Source: Planctomycetota bacterium (lineage in GTDB: Bacteria; Planctomycetota; Phycisphaerae; Sedimentisphaerales; Anaerobacaceae). From it: a stretch of 64,000 nucleotides of DNA. The notes under the pieces are model-generated. The model did no database searches. It was not told where the DNA came from and saw only the letters and a list, made by a program, of their open reading frames with translations. The stretch covers positions 1-64,000 of the forward strand of contig VRUL01000013.1 of the NCBI GenBank assembly GCA_019456145.1, given 5' to 3'. A program made the translations under genes and the position numbers. This document shows positions 25,104 through 34,600 of the stretch, piece after piece (within the stretch, counting starts at the first letter, position 1; each line of letters starts with the position of its first letter).

Positions 25104-27794
25104 ATGGTGATGAACAAGAAAAAGAGACTGATTGTCCGACATTTGGTAAACACATATTTGATTATCACGTTGCTCGTTTCAGGATGTGCCAACAGGTATG
25201 GTCGTGTGGTGGAGCCGCTAAATGAACGCCCCGAGATTTCGAGAACACATTCGAAATTTTCCGTATTAGCTAACCGTTCAGCTCTTCCGAGGATGTATGT
25301 AAGTGAAGGTAAAATCGGGGTATCGAAAGTCGAAGCGGCCCTGGAAACAGCCGATACCGATGATTTACAGGCTCGTGCAGAATTGAGTAAACATATTGCT
25401 GATTTTAGTGCCCGCCGGGTGGAAGTGGAAGCGCAAGTAAATAAAAACCTCTCAGACGCCGGTGCACTTCGTGAAAGGTACAACAAAGAATACGGTAAGG
25501 CTATTGCACAAATCGAAGCAAGAGAAGCAGAACTCAATGCACTGATCGAACGGAAAGACGCAATCATAGCGTCACTAATCATGGAAAGCGAAAGCAAATA
25601 TAACGATATTGTCGCTAACGGAAATGAGAAGTTCGAAAGCGAAACGGCCCGTATTGAACAGCTCAAAGAGATTCACAACGCGATTGAAATCGAAAGCAAT
25701 GCTGAAATTCTATCGATGACAGAAGCCTCGAGAGCGACTCGTGAACGTGCTTCTGCGACGATATCAGAACTTGAGGCGAAAGCCCGTTCGGTCCAACTTG
25801 AAACTCAAGCTCGCGTAGACGAACTTAATGAGCAAATCAAATCTACTACTATTCAGACAGAATCTGAAGTTGACAGACTCAATGCGACCCGCGAAGCAAT
25901 CGTTAAGGAATCGGCAGCTCAAGTCAAAGAGCTTCGTACCAAAGCCTCTACGATCGAGTCTAATCTTGCAAATGAAGAGTACCAATTAAAACTGATAGAA
26001 GCTGCGTCAGTGAAGGCCGAGGCAGAGGCTAAAACCGAAGAGAAATCCGCCCAAGTCCCTACGCGTTTTGAAAAGGCGATGGCGGAAATAGACCGTCTCC
26101 GTGCGGAGATTCGTCATCAACAGAACAGTTCAGTTGCCAACTACGAATCTCAATTAGCTGAAATTCAGGCGAAACTCGAGGATGAACAAAATGAAGTGAA
26201 AAAGATTCGAGTTCGTTCTGACCGTGCCGAACAAATGGCCCGTTCTGAATTTGTTAAGGCAGAGGCAGGGTCTCTTGCCGAGGCAGTCCGTGAAACAGCG
26301 CTCCATGCCGAAGTAGTAGCCGAGGCACAAAAACTTCAGCTTATCGCCGAAGCCGAAGCTGAAGCTGCCCGCATCAAACAGGAAGTCTTGGACGAAATTG
26401 CGTCTAAAAAAGCCGCCAATAAAGTGGAAATGGACAATCATACGACTGTAGTATCACAGCAGAGCGAAGAACTACACATGGTACCGAATGTTCCTCAAGT
26501 CCAGGCAGTGGCAGCCCGTATAGAACCGAATCACATCGCAGAGTATCGCACAAGCTTTGCGGATGTTATGCGAACCAGGGCCCAGGCTGACGCTCAGGAA
26601 TTGGTGTTAGCAGCGACATTCGCCGAAGCCGAGACCAATCTCCTTGCGGTAAAAACCCAGGAAGATGCCATTTCAACCGAACAGTTATCCATCGCGGATG
26701 CCCTTGAATCACAGGCCCGTTCACGTTTCATCGAAATAGAGACCAAGACCGCAAAAGAGATGGATATCATAGAATCAAAATACCAGCAGCACGTTGTTCA
26801 AGCCGAATCGTTCCGTAAGGAACAAGAAGCAGGGGTCCTTGATCTTCAGAGTCATGCTAACGCCCTTGAACAGATTGTCAACGCTCGTGCCGACCAACTT
26901 TTTGCCGAAGCAGGAGCAGTCGAAAGTTGCGGCCAAAAAGATGTTGAGGAATTAAAGGTTGTTCTTTGGGCGGCAGAACAGCGTGGGGAAGCCCAGTATT
27001 CCCGACTGATGACAGAATCCCAAAGTGTATCTGATTCTCAAGAAGCTCTTGCACTACAGATTGATGCTCAGATTGATTCAGCCGGTAGATGTCTTGTGGC
27101 AGAACTGACAAGAATTGACAATTCAATCCAATCCGGTGAACGCATCGCACAAGCGGATTATCAGGAGGCTTTGGCTCAAGCGACAGTCCATCGACAAAAA
27201 AAGGAAGCTAAAGTCAGCCGCATTAACACACAATTTACAATGGAACACGCGATATCGGGGGCACAGATAGTCCGAGACAGAGAACTTGCATCAAACCAGA
27301 ACCTCCGTGGCGAAGCAGCCTGTGATCGTATGGTAGCAAACGCCAATACAAACAAGATGTGTGAAAATGCAACCATTGATGCCGAGTATGCGACCGCTCA
27401 GGCTGACATAAATATTATTCTTGCATCCAACTTAGGAAAACGTGATGCCGCACGGGCCTATCTTGATGCAGTAAAGGCGCGTTTCAATGCCCGAATCCAG
27501 CAAGTCAAGGCCGAACGTGTAATCGACAGAGCCGCAGAGTACAATATGATGGCTTTAAGACGAACCGATTTAGCCGGTGCAATGGCTCAAGCGATGGCCG
27601 CCCGTGAAGATTCTAAACTGAAACTGGCTGCACTTCGGAAAAGACAGGCGGATCTTCAGACTGCTTCTATGGTAAACTGGTCTGCCAAAATTGCGATGAT
27701 TAAAAATGACAGTGCAGAGTTCCAAGCGGTTGAAATGAGTATTCCTCCTTCCCAGCGGTTCATCGATTTACCAGTACCTACTGAAAGTGATTAA
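25104..27794 (+). CDS. giant coiled-coil lipoprotein
   Basis: 896 residues. A signal peptide ends in the lipobox LVSGC (cysteine near residue 29), so it is probably a lipid-anchored envelope protein. From about residue 70 to 870 the sequence is almost uninterrupted alpha-helix/coiled coil, rich in A, E, Q and R, with very few G or P. Segments such as AEAEAEAARIKQ and ATISELEAKARSV are typical. No catalytic domain was seen. AGGAG 8 bases before the ATG fixes the start, and a strong terminator follows, so it is its own transcription unit. Its length suggests a spacer or tether across the envelope or a filament; that is inference. Confidence 0.75.
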   Translation: MVMNKKKRLIVRHLVNTYLIITLLVSGCANRYGRVVEPLNERPEISRTHSKFSVLANRSALPRMYVSEGKIGVSKVEAALETADTDDLQARAELSKHIADFSARRVEVEAQVNKNLSDAGALRERYNKEYGKAIAQIEAREAELNALIERKDAIIASLIMESESKYNDIVANGNEKFESETARIEQLKEIHNAIEIESNAEILSMTEASRATRERASATISELEAKARSVQLETQARVDELNEQIKSTTIQTESEVDRLNATREAIVKESAAQVKELRTKASTIESNLANEEYQLKLIEAASVKAEAEAKTEEKSAQVPTRFEKAMAEIDRLRAEIRHQQNSSVANYESQLAEIQAKLEDEQNEVKKIRVRSDRAEQMARSEFVKAEAGSLAEAVRETALHAEVVAEAQKLQLIAEAEAEAARIKQEVLDEIASKKAANKVEMDNHTTVVSQQSEELHMVPNVPQVQAVAARIEPNHIAEYRTSFADVMRTRAQADAQELVLAATFAEAETNLLAVKTQEDAISTEQLSIADALESQARSRFIEIETKTAKEMDIIESKYQQHVVQAESFRKEQEAGVLDLQSHANALEQIVNARADQLFAEAGAVESCGQKDVEELKVVLWAAEQRGEAQYSRLMTESQSVSDSQEALALQIDAQIDSAGRCLVAELTRIDNSIQSGERIAQADYQEALAQATVHRQKKEAKVSRINTQFTMEHAISGAQIVRDRELASNQNLRGEAACDRMVANANTNKMCENATIDAEYATAQADINIILASNLGKRDAARAYLDAVKARFNARIQQVKAERVIDRAAEYNMMALRRTDLAGAMAQAMAAREDSKLKLAALRKRQADLQTASMVNWSAKIAMIKNDSAEFQAVEMSIPPSQRFIDLPVPTESD

Positions 27795-27843
27795 TCAGGA
27801 GTTTTGACGAACTGAATAATTTTGGGACGAATCACAACAACGA

Positions 27844-27879
27844 AGCAGGACGGATGAACAGAATCCGTCCTGCTTTTTT
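27844..27879 (+). terminator. Rho-independent terminator
   Basis: AGCAGGACGGAT (27844-27855), a 7-base loop, ATCCGTCCTGCT (27863-27874), then a six-T run. It lies 50 bases after the lipoprotein stop codon. Confidence 0.85.
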
Positions 27880-27959
27880 GGTTATTCCGAGAAAAAATTA
27901 AATGAACCAGGAGCTTTTCAGGTTTTTGGGGTATTTTGGAACCTTGACCACTTTGGCGA

Positions 27960-28067
27960 TTATTTATTCTTTTTTTCCTGTTTCAATTTTCGTTTTTCCT
28001 TTGGGCTAAGTTGGGCCTTTTTCTGTTGCTCTCTTTTGCCTTTATCTCTTTTTCCTTTATCGCCCAT
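27960..28067 (-). CDS. 35-residue lysine-rich small protein
   Basis: A short frame starting MGDKGKRDKGKREQQKK and ending in KEKRKLKQEKKNK: about half lysine/arginine, one LSP turn, no hydrophobic segment. AGGAAAGGA lies 9 bases before the ATG. The pattern MxDKGKxDKGKxEQxKKAxLxPKEKR is, as I recall, seen in conserved small proteins of several phyla; that should be checked. The codons fit a highly basic, probably nucleic-acid- or ribosome-associated peptide. It lies alone between two terminator-like hairpins. Confidence 0.6.
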   Translation of the reverse strand: MGDKGKRDKGKREQQKKAQLSPKEKRKLKQEKKNK

Positions 28068-28265
28068 ATCATTTTGTCCTTTCCTGCAAATAGCTTTTAT
28101 TTCTTACCCTGTCGGCTAAATCCTTATCGATGAGGGGCCCATCCCTGGACAGGGGAGGCATCCTTTCGGTCGTTGTTTGCAATTATACGAATTTGTGGGG
28201 TTAATACAATGTTTTCTTTGACGGCAATTGCGAATTTGGGTATTTTATGGACGGAAATAAAAGAG

Positions 28266-28284
28266 CGGTGGGCTAAAAGCCCAC
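28266..28284. repeat. GGTGGGCT hairpin repeat
   Basis: GGTGGGCT-AAA-AGCCCACC, perfect 8-bp stem, followed by CTGCC. Read on the other strand it has the same GGGTG lead as the hairpins at 5003, 5063 and 6144, with a different stem. Confidence 0.5.
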
Positions 28285-28370
28285 CCTGCCAGCTTTTTTA
28301 GGTAACTGACTTTCAATAGCCGATAGAGATAAGGACAGGCTTTTTTGTTGACCGAAGAAGGGATTCGAAA

Positions 28371-29726
28371 GTGTTAGATATGTTGTTGGAAGGATTATCT
28401 TCACAGCAGTATCATCAAGCCATACTAAATGCCCTGAAGGAATCTGACGGGCAGGTTTATCAGTTACTGACAAGAGAGTACGAGCGGAGGCAGAATACTT
28501 TGCAGCTTGGGGCTGCGGAGAACCAGTGTTCGCGGGCGGTTTTGGCGGCGCTTGGGTCAGTTCTTCAGAACAAGACAGCCGAGGGCTTTGCGGGGGCAAG
28601 AATACACGGAGGGTGTGGGGTTGTTGACGATGTGGAGGGCCTGGCTGTGAGCAGGGCGAAAGAGGCCTTCGGCGCACAATACGCGAATCCTCAACCACAT
28701 TCGGGTACACAAGCCAACCAGATTGTGCTTACGGCATTGCTGGAAAGCGGAGATAAGATATTGAGCCTGGCGCTGGAGCAGGGGGGGCATTATTCGCACG
28801 GATCGAGGGTGTCCTTTACGGGCAGGTTCTTTGAGGTAGAGAATTATTATGTTGATAAGGAAAGTTTTGTTCTGGATTACGATGTTATTCGGGACAAGGC
28901 AGTCAAATTCCAGCCGAAGCTGATTATATGCGGGGCCAGCGCTTACTCGAGGACGATAGATTTTGAGAAGTTCAGAGAGATTGCTGAGAGCACAGGGGCG
29001 TACCTTTTAGCGGACATCTCACACATATCCGGACTGGTGATTGCCGGCGCCCATCGTTCCCCTATAGATTTTGCGCACTTTACGACGACGAGCACTTATA
29101 AGCCGGGCGGTCCCAGAGGCGGGCTGATATTGATGGGCAAAGACTATGACAGGAAAATAAAGGTGGGGACAAAGGAAGTACCTTTATGGGAACATATCGA
29201 CGAGGTGACATTTCCGGGTGTGCAGGGGACACCTTATTTCAATAATATAGCGGCCAAAGCCGTTTTTTTCAAAGAAGCACTTTCTGATGAATACAAGAAA
29301 AGGCAATTTACAATCATAGAAAACGCAAAAAGACTCGCAAAGAACCTGGTGGAGCTGGGACATGATGTGGTGACCGGCGGGACGGACAACCATATGGTTT
29401 TAGTAAACGTGGCGAATTTGCGAGAAGGGTTGACAGGGCTTGCGGCACAAAAGTGTCTGGAAGAATGCGGGATTGTTGTCGATATGATCGGGCTGCCTTA
29501 CAGTAAGAAAAGTGCTTCGGTTACCAGCGGCATCAGATTGGGGACGCCTATTGTTACAAAAAATGGGATGGGAGCCAAAGAGATGGACTGCATATCGGCG
29601 TTAGTTGATGCGGTTTTAAGGAAGGTAGAAGTAGTAAACGACAACGAATACAAAATAGACGAATCTTTCAGGGAACAGACGCAAGGCAAAGTAAAGGATT
29701 TATGCAGCAGATTCTTTATGCGTTAA
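28371..29726 (+). CDS. serine hydroxymethyltransferase-family PLP enzyme, divergent active site
   Basis: 451 residues aligning with GlyA throughout: AENQCSRAVLAALGSVLQNK, YANPQPHSGTQAN, LEQGGHYSHGS, ADISHISGL, VTSGIRLGTP. Key positions differ from E. coli GlyA: Ser35 is Ala49, Tyr55 is Thr69, Tyr64/Tyr65 are Ile78/His79, and the PLP-lysine motif THKTL is TYKPG, so the lysine (K244) is displaced one place and His228 is lost. Glu57, Asp200, His203 and Arg363 equivalents remain. PLP binding is likely, but folate-dependent serine/glycine interconversion is doubtful. It could be a threonine/serine aldolase or act on another amino acid. The frame starts with GTG at 28371 (GAAGGG about 11 bases upstream); an ATG at 28380 is the alternative. 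Monocistronic. Confidence 0.8.
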   Translation: MLDMLLEGLSSQQYHQAILNALKESDGQVYQLLTREYERRQNTLQLGAAENQCSRAVLAALGSVLQNKTAEGFAGARIHGGCGVVDDVEGLAVSRAKEAFGAQYANPQPHSGTQANQIVLTALLESGDKILSLALEQGGHYSHGSRVSFTGRFFEVENYYVDKESFVLDYDVIRDKAVKFQPKLIICGASAYSRTIDFEKFREIAESTGAYLLADISHISGLVIAGAHRSPIDFAHFTTTSTYKPGGPRGGLILMGKDYDRKIKVGTKEVPLWEHIDEVTFPGVQGTPYFNNIAAKAVFFKEALSDEYKKRQFTIIENAKRLAKNLVELGHDVVTGGTDNHMVLVNVANLREGLTGLAAQKCLEECGIVVDMIGLPYSKKSASVTSGIRLGTPIVTKNGMGAKEMDCISALVDAVLRKVEVVNDNEYKIDESFREQTQGKVKDLCSRFFMR

Positions 29727-29817
29727 GAAGCTACTCCAAGACTGTAAATCCGGAAATCCAATTACCTTAACCCGCCCACCTGTTTTACCCTTTCTTTAAA
29801 GCATCAACTACCTGCAA

Positions 29818-30462
29818 TTACAATCCCGATGAGCCATTTGTGTAAAGCTGTTGTATTTCCTGAGCAGATAAAGCTATATCGAAAATCATGACGTCGTCGA
29901 TAGTGCCATCGAAAAATCTTTGAATTCCTTGATCACAACAATGAATAGCTCCTATTTTGAAATTATCGGGGCTTATAGCTCCAAATGTTTCTGAATCCGG
30001 AATTCCACTAACGCCATTGACATAAACGTTCACAGTATTTTCTTCCCTGACACCTGCAACGTGATACCAGGTATTAGTTGTAATGGCATCAGGATGAGAT
30101 GCGATAGCGTTATTTCCAAGACTGCCCACAATAAATCGAACATCACTATCAATAAGGTCAAGATGGAATAGAATTTGATAGCCAATGTCAAGCGTTGAAC
30201 GTCTATACATCGCAATATAGTGAATACCATAGATTGTTTTTGTATTAATCCATGCCGAAACGGTATAACTTGTGTCTAAATAGTTTTTGACCGTATCTGC
30301 CATGTCGACGTAATCATTCATACCATCAAAGCTCAGTGCGCCGTTAATTTGGCCGATCGTCCAGGCAGCCCCGTAGACGGTTCCATCATTAGTACCAACC
30401 GAATCGTATGCCGTTGTTCCGCTGCCTTGGTCAAAGTTCCAGTGGGAGATTGGCAGCGACAA
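29818..30462 (-). pseudogene. LamG domain fragment, frameshifted 3' half of the preceding gene
   Basis: 214 residues, a single concanavalin-like LamG domain (HWNFDQGSGTTAYDSVGTND at the start, YHVAGVREENTVNVYVNG in the middle, DDVMIFDIALSAQEIQQLY at the end). It has no signal peptide and no ribosome binding site, and its only start is a TTG inside the end of the neighbouring LamG gene. Skipping one base near 30462 would join it in frame to that gene's polyproline linker. It is therefore best read as the displaced C-terminal domain of one broken protein. The DNA is very similar to the LamG region at about 33420-34020. Confidence 0.6.
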
Positions 30463-31495
30463 TTGGTGGCGGAGGCGGCGGGGGCTCCCAGCCTAAGGCC
30501 TCCAGTGCGTCTTGGAGCTTTTCAATGCTTCTATCCAGGGCCTTTTTTGTGAGTTCTTGATGTTGAATCGCGGAATGAATCTCTTGCCTGGCCCTTATGA
30601 TGTCTGCTTTTGTCAAGTCGCCGTAATCACCGCTTTCGAGCAGTTCCTCAAGGGCATCGTACGCGTCCCATTCCTGCACCAGCGCCGCGTTGACTTTTTC
30701 CAACGCCTCAAGTTTATTAGCGATAGCACGTTCAATCCTGTTGATGGCAAATATTTTGGCGTCAACGGGATAAGGATATCCGGCCGAGCTATAGTCATAA
30801 AGTTTTTCGATTTCTTCAGTAAGCAAAGCTTTATTAAAGATTGCGACTTCATCGATCGAGCCATCGAAGTAATAGGGAGCCCAAGCGTCGGCCCTGCTGC
30901 CTATTCTTATCGTATCAGGTGTATTTCCCTGGTATGGCTGGGAAAAATTATCTGAAGAATCCAAAGAGCCATTAATGTAAATAGCCCTGCGAGGTGAATC
31001 TTCAACAGCTACGACGTGATACCATTTATCCAAATCAGGTTTTATGGATGTTATATACCCGGAAGGTGAAGGCCAATGCATCCAGTCAATGTGATTCCCA
31101 TAAGTAGATTTACCTATAAATAAGTAATTCTTTGTGCCCTGACCTGCACTATTAAAAAGTCCAAATATGGGGCCTTGATGAAGGTTGTCCGGGTAAGAGT
31201 TCAATTTAAACCAGACAGATAGAGTAATTCCCAGTGGAGCGTTTATATCCAAACTCGAATCATAAGGGATATCAACGTAATCATCGATACCATCAAAGTT
31301 CAATGCTCCTTCAACTTGACCGTCTATCCACTGTGCACCAGAGATAGTTCCATGATTGTCTCCTAACAAATCATATGCCGTTGCTCCACTTCCCTGGTCA
31401 AACTTCCAGTACGAGACCATGCCATCAGTGGCCAATGCCGGCCCACACAGAGCCCAAATCCCCACGATGGCCGCAAAACATGTTCTTGTCTTCAT
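30431..31495 (-). CDS. secreted LamG-domain protein, probably truncated by frameshift
   Basis: 354 residues. A signal peptide (MKTRTCFAAIVGIWALCG...ALA) is followed by a LamG domain (YWKFDQGSGATAYDLLGDN to DEVAIFNKALLTEEIEKLY, about 27-240), a helical region of about 90 residues (ERAIANKLEALEKVNAAL... LDRSIEKLQDALEALGW) and a run of seven prolines, then an abrupt out-of-frame end. LamG domains bind carbohydrates or proteins at the cell surface. The next frame supplies a second LamG domain, so the ancestral gene was LamG-helical stalk-Pro linker-LamG. A palindrome shared with the 31639-35226 gene lies about 20 bases before its start codon. Confidence 0.75.
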   Translation of the reverse strand: MKTRTCFAAIVGIWALCGPALATDGMVSYWKFDQGSGATAYDLLGDNHGTISGAQWIDGQVEGALNFDGIDDYVDIPYDSSLDINAPLGITLSVWFKLNSYPDNLHQGPIFGLFNSAGQGTKNYLFIGKSTYGNHIDWMHWPSPSGYITSIKPDLDKWYHVVAVEDSPRRAIYINGSLDSSDNFSQPYQGNTPDTIRIGSRADAWAPYYFDGSIDEVAIFNKALLTEEIEKLYDYSSAGYPYPVDAKIFAINRIERAIANKLEALEKVNAALVQEWDAYDALEELLESGDYGDLTKADIIRARQEIHSAIQHQELTKKALDRSIEKLQDALEALGWEPPPPPPPIVAANLPLEL

Positions 31496-31514
31496 AGTCT
31501 TTTACTCCATTACG

Positions 31515-31544
31515 TTAGGCGCATGCGCCCGGTTAACATAATTT
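31515..31544 (-). promoter_or_regulatory. conserved palindromic leader motif, copy 1
   Basis: A 30-base block centred on GGCGCATGCGCC with flank CGGTTAACA, 20 bases before the ATG at 31495. It matches 28 of 30 bases of the block at 35246-35275, also placed 20 bases before a secreted-protein start. Similarity continues weakly for about 20 bases upstream (GGTCT...GGGGCC). It could be an operator or an RNA element near the ribosome binding site. Confidence 0.55.
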
Positions 31545-31638
31545 ACCTGGTCTCATGGGGCCATTTGTTCGTACTTGCGTAAACTGTTCCTGGGTTCACA
31601 CCCTGGTTTAGTCTTCCATAAGTACATCCTGTGATAAC

Positions 31639-34600
31639 CTACGGCGCGATTCCTATGAGCCAGCTATCCACTACCCAGGCAAGGTCAGACCTATCGATAT
31701 AACCAATAGGAGTGGTGATGTCACAGTCCGGATTCCATTGAGGGTCTCCCGGTTGAGTGTGCCATGCCGATGCAAATATCGCGATGTCTTTCCCGTCCAC
31801 ACCCGCGTCGCCGTTGAAGTTAGCCGGGCAAATCAGCAGGCTGCTGAATGATATATCGTTCCAGGGAATAGTCCCGCGTCCAAAAGCAGCAACTCCCAGG
31901 CTGCTGGGTGAAAGCGTAAAGGTTACGAAGGGCAACGTTGCATCCGCAAGAATCTGAACAACGGCTACACGGGCCCATACCGGTTCAATGCCATCGCCAC
32001 CTGGTAAGGAGGAGCCGCCTAACTCATCGATTATTCCTGAAAGAACGGACTCTTCATTAAACAGTGTGAAATCAGTGCTGTAGGAGACATCTGTAACGGT
32101 TACTGCATCGGATGGGAAGCTCAGGTCTACATAAGCGGAAGTAAGACCGGTGTTGACATAGCCAACGTCACTAACCCAAAGCTCAAGATAGTAAGTTTGC
32201 CCGGCAGAGAGTCTCTTTACCGAGGTTGGCAGTACTGTGGTGGTATCTGATGAGGAGGGAGAATCCAAAACGGCCATGGCAAAAGCTATGTCGGCCGGGG
32301 GCTCCGATGTAGTTGTTGAGGATGAGGTTTCGAGAGTATTTGAGCTTGGTATTCCAAGGGCACTATTGTTTAAAAGCCACGCCGCTTCAGCGCCTATGGA
32401 GCAGGGTGGATATAGAATGGTGGGGTCGTTTGTAGACTTCTGCCATCCTGTTGCGAACCAGCTCAGATCCCCGACTCCCACCTTATTATCACAATCAAAG
32501 TCGTGCTCTTCATTGGCAGGCGGCACACGCTGCTTCCATGAGCCTGCGAAGAAGCTTAGATCCGCCAGGCCGATGAAGTTGTCTCCATCCAAGTCGTAAC
32601 TTCGGACTGGGGGTGTAATGGGTAATTCAACTGAGCCGAGGTCCACAAATGCCCATGGAATCACTCCACGATCCAGTGCTCCTATTCCTGTTGAACTTGG
32701 TAGAAGCGATATTGTGCATGTTCCTGTCTCGGTCTGAGCGCTCATCTGGATCCAACCGACGCGGACCCATTCCGGCTCGATGCCGCCGCCGTTGGGAAGG
32801 GCTGAGCCTCCGAACTCATCCACACCGCCCGGCTGGATAGTCCCATCCGGGAACGTCACAAAGATTGTGCCATGCTCGACGTCCAAAGCGCTTGCCTGGC
32901 CGCAGAAGTCCACATCCACGTAGACACCTGTCAGGCCTGTGTTAGTTTTCCCTAAATCGCTGGCCCAAATCTCGAGATAAAATGTGTTACCCCTGACCAC
33001 GCCGGGTATGGAATCGGGAAGTGTGGTTCGGACCTCGCTGGTTGTGGCCGGGTTAGTCAGCACTGCAACAGGGACAACACGTACGTCTATGTAACAGTAT
33101 TCGCGAAAGACTTCCAACTCAACGGGTACTATGCGTGGGGTGTTTGAGGCATTTGGGTCTGAAACTATCAGGTTACAGTCATAAATACCACAGTCAAGGC
33201 CTGATATGTCCACAGTGACGGTCACTTCGGTGGATTCTCCTGCGGAACTGCCCGCATTCGGATCAACCTGGAGCCATGAACAATCTACTGTGATCTGGTA
33301 GTTCAATATGTCGTCACCGAAATTGCTAATTGACAGGATTTGTGGTGCCGGATTAGGTCCACCTTCATCTGCAAAAAACTCAAGGGATTCGGGCAATAAA
33401 TTGATACACGGATAGCCTGGTTCACACAAAGAGCTTTGGTAGATTTCCCATATTTCTTCTTCAGATAAGGCCCTATTGAAAATCATGACGTCGTCAATAG
33501 CGCCGTTGAAGTGATCTGAAACTGGATTGCCTCCCCACTGAGTGGCCCCTATTTTTAAATTATCCGGGGTTATTGCTCCAAGTGTTTCTGAGACCGGGGT
33601 TCCACTAACGCCATTGACATAAATGTTCACATTATTTTCTTCCCTGACACCTGCAACGTGATACCAGGTATTCGCTGTAATGGCATCCACGAAAGCTGAT
33701 TGTGCAAGATTAAGAGAATTATCTCTCACGGCAAAATGGACGTCTGTATAATATTGGCCAAGGGAAAATAAAACCGGATTAACATCAGTAGAATGTCTGT
33801 ATGATATGATGGCCTTATTTAAGGAAATTGTATTTGCTTTTATCCAGGTTGAAACGGTATAATCTGTTCCTAAATAGTTTTTGACCGTATCTGCCATGTC
33901 GACATAATCATTCAACCCATCAAAGCTCAGTGCACCGTTAATTTTTCCGGTAGTCCAGGTAGCTCCCTGGACGAATCCATGGTTGGTGCCGGAAGAATCG
34001 TACGCTATGACGCCTTGGCCTTCGTCAAACATCCACCAGCCAACAAGGTGAGACTCAAATTCTACCCATGTTGTGAAGCTCCAGAGGTCACCTTTATGCA
34101 TATTTGGTTCAGCATTTGGTTCTGTGATTTCATCAATCCGCCAGTAGTAAGTCGTTTCAGAATTCAGACCGCAGGGATCATAGCTATTTACATCGTAATT
34201 GCCCTTGTATTCGTCAGAAAGTGTATTAGCATCATTCACATCATCGAAGCTTGTTCCAAGATATACATTGTGTGAGAGGGCATTTTGTCCCGGGGCCCAG
34301 CTAAGGACCACATTCGGATCCACGTATGTTGCCCCATGAGCAGGACTTGGGGCGGATGCTCTGTTTGGATCTATTACATACGATACATAAATATCTCCCG
34401 TCGATTTGTCATTTCCGAGTAGCCTTGTAAAATATAGTGTGCTTCCATCACTGCTCAGGGAAGGATGATGGTTGGTGTACCCCGGCATATCGAATACTGA
34501 CAAATGTTCGACATTTCCAAATGGTTCACTTAAGGAGGCGCGTGTTGCTCTGAATAGCTGATGAGACCCATTACGATCGGATTGAAAGTGCAGAGTAAGG

